Below, piece after piece: positions 1-6,194 of a stretch of DNA of 6,194 bases (position 1 is the stretch's first letter; every line of letters starts with the position of its first letter). The notes beneath the pieces were generated by a model, which worked only from the letters and a program-made list of their open reading frames with translations, was not told the DNA's origin and did no database searches. The position numbers were made by a program, and so were the translations under genes. This DNA comes from Caryophanales bacterium UBA1231 (GTDB taxonomy: Bacteria; Bacillota_I; Bacilli_A; ML615J-28; CAG-313): contig DBWT01000047.1 in NCBI GenBank assembly GCA_002309035.1, positions 1 to 6,194 on the forward strand, given 5' to 3'.

Positions 1-1
1 A

Positions 2-628
2 TTAGTTCGTCCTTTTGCATATTTTAGTAAATGGGCATCTTTCACATTCTGGCTTTTGGGATTTACAAAGATAGCGCCCCATAAAGATAAAACGATGATG
101 CATAATGTGCCATAATTCCATAGGAATCATTTGCTTTAATTCTTTTTCGATAATTAAAGGATTTTGTTCATTCACTAAGCCTAAACGATTCGCACATCGT
201 GCAACGTGAACATCGACAGCTAAGCCCGGTAAATGATAACCTTCGCTGATAATGACATTAGCAGTTTTAGATCCTATTCCTGGAATTGTTGTTAATTCCT
301 CAATCGTCTTAGGTATTTCACCATTAAATCGATCAATTACCGCCTCAGCAAAGCCTTTTAAATATTCACTTTTCTTTTTATACATTCCAATTGATGAAAT
401 AATGCTACTTAGATCATTTAAATCAGCATCTCTTAAGGAAAATAAATCAGGATATTTTTCAAAAAGCTTTGGTGTTACTAAATTAACAGCTCGATCTGTT
501 GTTTGCGCACTCAATATTACCGCAACACTTAATTCATAAACATTTCGATAATTAAGTTCACATTTAGCATCGGGAAAGAGTTTTGCTAGTTCTTCAATTA
601 CAAATGATACTTTATTTTTTTGTGACAT
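2..628 (-). CDS. nth: Endonuclease III (DNA glycosylase/AP lyase)
   Basis: Base-excision repair enzyme that removes oxidised pyrimidines and cuts the strand at the abasic site by beta-elimination. The 208 residues match the family's usual length (E. coli 211). The helix-hairpin-helix is at 113-126 (TTIPGIGSKTANVI), with the catalytic Lys121. The catalytic Asp139 is in LAVDVHVAR. The [4Fe-4S] cluster ligands are Cys188-x6-Cys195-x2-Cys198-x5-Cys204, exactly the canonical spacing. LSAQTTD (39-45) is also conserved. The frame closes with TAA at positions 2-4, so the gene is complete. The ATG lies inside the end of dnaD (17-base overlap) with a GAGGT about 14 bases upstream, a rather long spacing that suggests translational coupling. 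Following dnaD, as in Bacillus, it ends the part of the operon visible here; no terminator can be seen because the window stops. Confidence 0.96.
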   Translation of the reverse strand: MSQKNKVSFVIEELAKLFPDAKCELNYRNVYELSVAVILSAQTTDRAVNLVTPKLFEKYPDLFSLRDADLNDLSSIISSIGMYKKKSEYLKGFAEAVIDRFNGEIPKTIEELTTIPGIGSKTANVIISEGYHLPGLAVDVHVARCANRLGLVNEQNPLIIEKELKQMIPMELWHIMHHRFIFMGRYLCKSQKPECERCPFTKICKRTN

Positions 629-1217
629 TGATTTGTTTTAATACCTCTTCAATATCAGGATTAATTGTCACATTAGTTGTTCTTTGAACTTTATTAGTTA
701 AAATAGAATCAACATAACGTACATTGTATCTACTTAAACGATTAGCTTCTTCAATTGCTTTTTTGATTAAATCAATACTATATTCTTCTGTTATCCAACG
801 TTGAACTATCAATAGTTCATTGGCATTTAAAGGGCGATTATAGGTTTTTTCTAAATCAGCAACAAGTAATTTGATTTCTTCTTTATAGTCTAAATCATCA
901 TTTTTACCTAATGCTTCCCCTAAAAGATTAATAGTTGGACTTAATGAAAAACGTTCTTGATTGTTTTCCATCTTTAGTTCAATATAACCTCTCTTAACTA
1001 AATCCACAATGATTTGTGATAATTCATTAGTAGAAAGTGTTACATACTTTTCAATAGTTGAAACTGATAAAGCATTATTTGTATGTTTTTTTTGTTCATA
1101 TAAATGTATAATAATCATAGCTTCTTGTTCATTTAAGCCAATTTGTTTGTACTTTTGAACAAGTATTTCTTTAAAAGAAATAATATGTGTTTCAATTAAT
1201 TTTGCATAACTATTCAT
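612..1217 (-). CDS. dnaD: DnaD-family replication initiation (primosome) protein, short form
   Basis: 201 residues from the ATG with a good ribosome site. In Gram-positive bacteria DnaD binds DnaA-remodelled origin or single-stranded DNA and helps recruit DnaB and the DnaC helicase. Residues 1-100 look like the N-terminal winged-helix domain: KYKQIGLNEQEAMII (22-36) aligns with KQLGLNETE-type sequence, and an L-V-KRGYI wing follows at 71-80. Residues 110-176 look like the second DnaD/DnaB domain, with YNRPLNANEL and NVRYVDSIL. The hallmark YxxxIxxxW reads Tyr168-Ile172-Lys176, so the Trp is absent. The protein is also about 30 residues shorter than B. subtilis DnaD, ending soon after this domain. 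The order dnaD-nth matches Bacillus, which supports the name. Its end overlaps nth by 17 bases. It could instead be a DnaD-domain paralogue. Family sure, exact orthology likely. Confidence 0.83.
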   Translation of the reverse strand: MNSYAKLIETHIISFKEILVQKYKQIGLNEQEAMIIIHLYEQKKHTNNALSVSTIEKYVTLSTNELSQIIVDLVKRGYIELKMENNQERFSLSPTINLLGEALGKNDDLDYKEEIKLLVADLEKTYNRPLNANELLIVQRWITEEYSIDLIKKAIEEANRLSRYNVRYVDSILTNKVQRTTNVTINPDIEEVLKQINVTKK

Positions 1218-1218
1218 T

Positions 1219-2048
1219 TTAAATCTCCAAAACATAGATACTAAAATCATCTACACCAAATTCAACTTTGTATGTAATTCCCATATATTTAAAAGTAAAG
1301 ATACCATCTATCTCTTGTCCATGACAATATGAAATATACCAGTTTTTGACACCTTCTACTTTATCTTGATCATTTAAGTAATTTGGGTAAGTAAAATGAT
1401 GATATTTATCTTCTAAATATTCAGATTTATTTAGTAAACTTTTAATTTTAGTATTAACATTCAATGTATATCTTGTATCATATGGTAAGCTTACCATAAA
1501 TATTTGTTGTTTGTCGTTAACTTTTTGGACTAGTAGAGGAATATCCATACTCATTGTAATACCAGTATGGTAACAATAAATATAATAATCAACACCACTA
1601 GATGTAAATTTACGATAAAGATATGAATAACGTGTACCATCGTCATCCCATGTAACGATTGAATATTCTTTACTTTCGGTACCTTCATCAACAATCTTCT
1701 TCTCTTTACCAAAGATTGCTCCATCTTTATCATAACTTTGAACTTTTTCTTCAACTATAATATAGTTGTTTTGAACTACTTCAGCTAAATGTTTCTCAAG
1801 AGATTGGCTTAAGAAATAATTGTCATTCTTTGTGAAAACATATCCCATCGAATTTGATGTTTCATAAACATTAAGTGAACCATCGAATTTAAATGTTCTT
1901 GAAGGAATTACACCTTTATGAGTAATTACTTCTATCCATTCACTTGTTAAAGTCATCGTAATTTCATTGTCATATTTGATTGTTTTACCACATGAAGAAA
2001 GTAAAACAAAACAAAGCAAAAAGACTAATAATGTTGTAATCTTTTTCA

Positions 2049-2049
<1 letters not shown>
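1219..2049 (-). CDS. Uncharacterised lipoprotein
   Basis: 276 residues that I do not recognise. The N-terminus is a clear lipoprotein signal: MKK, a hydrophobic core, then the lipobox LSSC with Cys20 followed by Gly, so the mature protein should be lipidated and outward facing. The rest (21-276) is rich in aromatic residues, Asp and Lys, with alternating beta-like stretches such as YSYLYRKF, VDYYIYCYH and YKVEFGVDDFSIYVLEI. No catalytic motif or further membrane segment is seen. The start overlaps the tgt stop by one base (TAATG). The nearest Shine-Dalgarno-like stretch, AAAAGGA at 2068-2062, is 12 bases away, so expression probably depends on coupling to tgt. It ends one base before the DnaD-family start. 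Its place between housekeeping genes suggests constitutive expression but gives no function. The lipoprotein call is strong; the role is unknown. Confidence 0.85.
1225..1228 (-). promoter_or_regulatory. Ribosome binding site deciding the DnaD-family start
   Basis: GGAG (context TTTGGAGA) on the minus strand, 7 bases before the ATG at 1215-1217 and inside the last codons of the lipoprotein gene. The longer in-frame ATG at 1250 would overlap the lipoprotein gene by 32 bases. The short start is therefore chosen. Confidence 0.75.
1481..1498. repeat. 18-base perfect palindrome inside the lipoprotein gene
   Basis: TATGGTAAGCTTACCATA is self-complementary over all 18 bases with no spacer. It lies in codons for Met-Val-Ser-Leu-Pro-Tyr of the lipoprotein. 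A spacerless palindrome is more like a protein-binding site than an RNA hairpin. Chance is the main alternative. Confidence 0.5.
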
Positions 2050-3239
<1,190 letters not shown>

Positions 3240-3251
3240 ATAAGATAGTTA

Positions 3252-3282
3252 TAAAAAGAAAACCTGCCTAAGCAAGTTTTCT
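3252..3282 (-). terminator. Rho-independent terminator after the pgi-glycosidase unit
   Basis: On the minus strand the RNA forms a stem of about 11 base pairs (arms AGAAAACTTGC and GCAGGTTTTCT, including a G-U wobble) around a TTAG loop, followed at once by a TTTTTA tract. It begins 24 bases after the glycosidase stop codon. On the plus strand the wobble becomes a C-A mismatch and no T tract follows, so it is a one-way terminator. It separates the upstream transcript from the tgt promoter. Confidence 0.88.
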
Positions 3283-3306
3283 AAGTTCTATTAATTATGA
3301 TTTATC

Positions 3307-5259
3307 TTAATGCTTTCTTTTGATAATAACAAATGAAGCACTCATTGCTACAAACACGAATAGTACGAGTTTTGCACCAAAAGAGCAATTCATACCACCA
3401 GAATTAGATGGTTTTGGATCAGTTTCTGATGGATCACCACCAATAGGGTCACCGCCAGTTGGATCGCCACCAGTTGGGTCTTCACCAAACTTATATGTAA
3501 TATTTTCAATAGTATTGTTCTTTACTTCTCCTTCTTCATAATAACGATATGAGAATGTAAAGTTATATTCTTTTGCTTCATTTGAAGTAATGTTTGCGAA
3601 AAAGCCATTAAATGATTTAATACACTTATATGTCTTTTCACCATCTGATAATGTAGCTTTTGTAACTGCAGTAAATTCGTCATCAAATGTGACATTTACT
3701 CTAAAGCCACTTGTTGTACCAGGAACAAATTCAAAATGAGCTTCACCTAATCCAGGTGTCGAATTAATACCTTCAACTTCAACTTCCATATGATACATAA
3801 CTTTTGTTACTTTATTTGATGTTAAAGCGACAGCAAATTGATAAGTACGATCATTAATAACTGTTAATTCGAAGTTAGTTGCATCAAGATTAGTTGAATA
3901 ACCATCTACGTAAAGAATTGCTGATGAATATTCAGAATCAGAAATTCCTTCAATAGTAGTATGACCAGTAATTGTTGTTGTACCATTACCATTATCATGT
4001 TGATCAACTGAAATAGTTATGGTAGTCTTAGGGACAACAGCTAATGCATATGTTGCATCACTTCTTAGACCACCATCAGATGGAGAATTAGTTACAGTTA
4101 ATACACCATTGATTAGTACGGCAAATGTTGTTGAACCACCACCATCAAAATTGAAGGCATTCACAACACCAATTTCTTTCATGGCCATCGCATTTTCTCT
4201 TTCAGAAACACCATCCATACCATCTTGTGGTTGGCGTCCATCAATTGTCATGAAAACAATTGTACCATCTTCTTTAAAACCAATTGATGTTCTTGGGTGA
4301 CGTGCTGTTACATGTTCAGTTCCATAGTCACCAATTTGTTCAACAGTTTGTACTTCGCCATCCTTTAAGAATTGTGCAGGGCAACCAAGTATTGTTTTAT
4401 ACATCTCCCAATCACCTGCAGTTGTTTTATATACTCTAACCTTTAATTGATAATCTAAAAGACGTGCAAGTTCAGGATTATTTGTTTTTATAGCAATTTC
4501 TTCACTTGTAATAGAAGCAACGTCAATATTGCTTACTGTTCCTTCAATGTACATTGCATTTTCGATTTTTGAGTTGCATGTTACATTTAATTTATAAAGT
4601 CTTTCATCAGCATCGTTTACAGCTTTTCCTTTGTAAACAACTGTTTCACAATCACCAATTTCTTCGTTGAAGCCTTTAACTTCAAATGTTGCTAAGACAT
4701 ATGTATTTGTTGGATCATAAACATCTAAATAATAATTACTAGATACTGTGATTAATCCGCCTTTTGGTGTTAGTTGATAATTATTTTGTTCATCAAGAGC
4801 TAGACCATACATACCAGATGATGAACTTCTTTCACGATAAACAACACCATCAATAACTGAAACATTACGCATTGAAAAGACTCCACCATTTGAGCCAAAA
4901 TAGTCATTGTTTATTCCAGCTATAACTTTATAATTTGGATTCTTCGCTTCAAAATCTTTTGCAACTTCTAATAAAGTAGAAGGTCTAATTCCGTTTCCTG
5001 ATGGAATTGCCCAAGTGATAATTCTAGCTGAATTTTTATCAATTTCCGCAATATTAACAACTTGTGAACCACTTGCACCTTCATCATTAACTGATGTTGC
5101 TTTATACTTTGTCCATTGAACACCACTACAAATTTCTTGTTGAGCTAATACTTCAGTTCTAGTAAACGATAGGCCAGCAGCTTTAATACCATGAACATTT
5201 AAGCATATGGCTAAAAACAAAACACTCAATAACGCTAAAAAACCAAACACTTTTTTCAT
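3307..5259 (-). CDS. Secreted phosphodiester glycosidase (NAGPA-domain) protein with C-terminal membrane anchor
   Basis: 650 residues. Residues 1-28 form a signal peptide: MKK, a long hydrophobic core, likely cleavage near IKA-AG. Residues about 50-410 match the phosphodiester glycosidase family (the domain of the mammalian uncovering enzyme, which removes GlcNAc from GlcNAc-1-phosphodiesters). Family-typical stretches are AGINNDYF (114-121), PRTSIGF (322-328), DGRQPQDG (340-347) and FNFDGGGSTT (369-378). The span 140-310 between the first two looks like an insertion within the domain. Residues 415-590 are beta-rich and probably one or two Ig-like modules. Residues 592-610 are a TGGDP repeat linker. 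Residues 621-650 comprise GGMNCS, a hydrophobic span (about 629-646) and the tail KRKH, so the protein is probably held at the cell surface. Bacterial substrates are poorly known; a cell-wall or exopolysaccharide sugar phosphodiester is plausible but inferred. It starts 3 bases after pgi, and a terminator follows its TAA. The family call is strong; the substrate is unknown. Confidence 0.88.
   Translation of the reverse strand: MKKVFGFLALLSVLFLAICLNVHGIKAAGLSFTRTEVLAQQEICSGVQWTKYKATSVNDEGASGSQVVNIAEIDKNSARIITWAIPSGNGIRPSTLLEVAKDFEAKNPNYKVIAGINNDYFGSNGGVFSMRNVSVIDGVVYRERSSSSGMYGLALDEQNNYQLTPKGGLITVSSNYYLDVYDPTNTYVLATFEVKGFNEEIGDCETVVYKGKAVNDADERLYKLNVTCNSKIENAMYIEGTVSNIDVASITSEEIAIKTNNPELARLLDYQLKVRVYKTTAGDWEMYKTILGCPAQFLKDGEVQTVEQIGDYGTEHVTARHPRTSIGFKEDGTIVFMTIDGRQPQDGMDGVSERENAMAMKEIGVVNAFNFDGGGSTTFAVLINGVLTVTNSPSDGGLRSDATYALAVVPKTTITISVDQHDNGNGTTTITGHTTIEGISDSEYSSAILYVDGYSTNLDATNFELTVINDRTYQFAVALTSNKVTKVMYHMEVEVEGINSTPGLGEAHFEFVPGTTSGFRVNVTFDDEFTAVTKATLSDGEKTYKCIKSFNGFFANITSNEAKEYNFTFSYRYYEEGEVKNNTIENITYKFGEDPTGGDPTGGDPIGGDPSETDPKPSNSGGMNCSFGAKLVLFVFVAMSASFVIIKRKH
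3430..3486 (-). repeat. 15-base tandem repeat encoding a TGGDP linker
   Basis: Just over three imperfect 15-base units encode DPTGGDPTGGDPIGGDP at residues 594-610 of the glycosidase. Units differ mainly at synonymous or third positions, apart from one Thr-to-Ile change. The Gly/Asp/Pro content fits a flexible spacer between the folded extracellular part and the membrane segment. Copy number could vary by slippage. Confidence 0.8.
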
Positions 5260-5262
5260 TTT

Positions 5263-6194
5263 TTATTTCCCTCCTTTTTTTATTGCCTTTGCTAATTCCT
5301 CATACCCAGGTTTACCTAGTAAAGCAAACATATTCTTTTTATAACTTTCAACACCGGGTTGATTGAATGGATTAACCTCTTGCATATAGCAAGCGATACC
5401 ACAACTAAACATCATAAAATACAATAAATAACCGATTGAATATGGATTAATTTCGTCTATTGAAATCATCAAATTTGGAACGCCACCTTCAGTATGAGCA
5501 AGGAGAGTACCTTCTAAAGCACTGTCACAAACAAAACTTAAATTTTGTCCTTTTAGATAGTTTAGGCCATCAAGATTTGATGATGCTTCTTTTAATACTA
5601 AATCATGCTCAGGTTTTTCAACCTTAAGAATTGTTTCAAACATTAATCTTTGACCTTCTTGGACGTATTGGCCCATAGAATGAAGATCAGTTGAATATAC
5701 TAAGCTTGCAGGATAAAGACCTTTGCCATCTTTTCCTTCAGATTCACCAAATAATTGCTTCCACCATTCACTAATAAATGATAGTTTTGGTTCATAAGTA
5801 ACTAAGATTTCAACTTGTTTTTGATTTTTACCTAGTATATAACGAGATGTAGCATATTGTAATGCTGGATTGTTCATTAAATCACGATTTTGTAATTCAT
5901 TGCATGCATCTAATGATCCCTTAAGAAGTAAATCGATGTCGATGCCTGCAGCACAAATTGGAAGTAAACCAACAGTTGTGAACCAAGAATAACGTCCACC
6001 GATATCATCAGGTACGATAAAGCTTTCATAACCTAATTCATTAGCTTCTGTTCTTAAAGCGCCTTTTTTCGCATCAGTTGTTGCATAAATTCTCTTTGAA
6101 GCATTTTCTCCATACTTTTTAATTAGGAGTTCTTTTAATAGTCTAAAGGCTACTGCAGGCTCAGTTGTTGTGCCACTTTTTGAGATAACATTGA
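5263..6194 (-). CDS. pgi: Glucose-6-phosphate isomerase, C-terminal part (5' end outside window)
   Basis: Cytoplasmic glycolytic enzyme that interconverts glucose 6-phosphate and fructose 6-phosphate. The frame is open from the window edge to a TAA at 5263-5265, giving 309 residues. Bacillus Pgi has about 450, so roughly the first 140 are missing. Visible in order: the phosphate-binding motif [10 protein letters not shown] near the edge; [14 protein letters not shown] (isomerase signature 1, with Trp where a small or aliphatic residue is usual); the catalytic Glu in [11 protein letters not shown]; the ring-opening His in STDLHSMGQ; and [10 protein letters not shown] with the catalytic Lys, followed by [12 protein letters not shown] as in Bacillus enzymes. 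An ATG at 5877 (MNNPALQ) is internal, because conserved isomerase sequence continues upstream of it in frame. The last codons contain the ribosome site of the next gene, which begins 3 bases later, so the two are probably co-transcribed. The promoter lies outside the window. Identity is essentially certain. Confidence 0.97.
   Translation of the reverse strand, partial: NVISKSGTTTEPAVAFRLLKELLIKKYGENASKRIYATTDAKKGALRTEANELGYESFIVPDDIGGRYSWFTTVGLLPICAAGIDIDLLLKGSLDACNELQNRDLMNNPALQYATSRYILGKNQKQVEILVTYEPKLSFISEWWKQLFGESEGKDGKGLYPASLVYSTDLHSMGQYVQEGQRLMFETILKVEKPEHDLVLKEASSNLDGLNYLKGQNLSFVCDSALEGTLLAHTEGGVPNLMISIDEINPYSIGYLLYFMMFSCGIACYMQEVNPFNQPGVESYKKNMFALLGKPGYEELAKAIKKGGK
5269..5276 (-). promoter_or_regulatory. 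Ribosome binding site of the glycosidase gene, inside the end of pgi
   Basis: AAGGAGGG on the minus strand, with about 10 bases between the GGAGG core and the ATG at 5257-5259. It is a near-perfect anti-16S match and overlaps the last Lys-Gly-Gly-Lys codons of pgi. It fixes the glycosidase start and suggests translational coupling to pgi. Confidence 0.85.

Noticed and set aside
252..539. Plus-strand open frame of 95 codons opposite nth
   Set aside because: Shadow of the conserved nth gene; no ribosome site or recognisable protein features.
1551..1754. Minus-strand open frame of 67 codons in another frame of the lipoprotein gene, with a hydrophobic end
   Set aside because: Fully inside the lipoprotein gene, Lys/Met-rich AT-driven composition, no ribosome site.
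3310..3429. Sortase LPXTG cell-wall anchor on the glycosidase
   Set aside because: No LPXTG or close variant precedes the membrane segment; the motif there is SGGMNCS.
3320..3541. Plus-strand open frame with a Pro-rich PPVGSPPVG repeat
   Set aside because: The repeat is just the antisense reading of the TGGDP linker, and the frame lies wholly inside the glycosidase gene.
4019..4300. Plus-strand open frame of 93 codons opposite the glycosidase
   Set aside because: Lies opposite the most conserved part of the glycosidase domain (DGGGSTT), so it is a shadow.
5263..5877. A separate 204-residue gene starting at the ATG at 5877
   Set aside because: Conserved Pgi sequence, including GGRYS and [10 protein letters not shown], continues upstream in the same frame to the window edge, so this ATG is internal.

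Overview
The window is AT-rich and densely packed. All six genes lie on the minus strand, so the biological reading direction runs from 6194 down to 1. The content points to a low-GC Gram-positive lineage in or near the Bacilli, possibly one of the Erysipelotrichia-like or Mollicutes-adjacent groups. The reasons are a Bacillus-type Pgi ending, a DnaD-family primosome protein directly followed by nth (the Bacillus arrangement), strong AGGAGG-type ribosome sites and a Gram-positive lipoprotein. All six visible stop codons are TAA and the tryptophans checked are TGG, so there is no sign of UGA reassignment. The lineage is an inference and no species is claimed.

Layout in transcription order. (1) 6194-5263: the C-terminal two thirds of glucose-6-phosphate isomerase (pgi), cut by the window edge. 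(2) 5259-3307: a 650-residue secreted protein with a phosphodiester glycosidase (NAGPA-type) domain. It starts 3 bases after the pgi stop and its ribosome site lies inside the end of pgi. It finishes with a TGGDP repeat linker, a membrane segment and a basic tail, which suggests surface anchoring. (3) 3282-3252: a rho-independent terminator ends this unit. (4) 3239-3211: a strong extended -10 promoter starts the next unit, with a perfect 15-base dyad over its -35 element. (5) 3182-2: four abutting or overlapping genes, tgt (tRNA queuosine/preQ1 exchange), an uncharacterised lipoprotein, a short DnaD-family protein, and nth (endonuclease III).

The first unit joins central sugar-phosphate metabolism to a secreted sugar-phosphate-processing enzyme. 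The second joins tRNA modification, an orphan lipoprotein, replication initiation and base-excision repair. Most of the window is ordinary housekeeping sequence. The parts worth a second look are the surface glycosidase and its non-LPXTG tail, the operator-like dyad on the tgt promoter, the unknown lipoprotein held between housekeeping genes, and a DnaD protein lacking a hallmark tryptophan. No mobile element, CRISPR array, tRNA or rRNA was seen. The only intergenic stretch of any size is 3183-3306, which holds the terminator and promoter.
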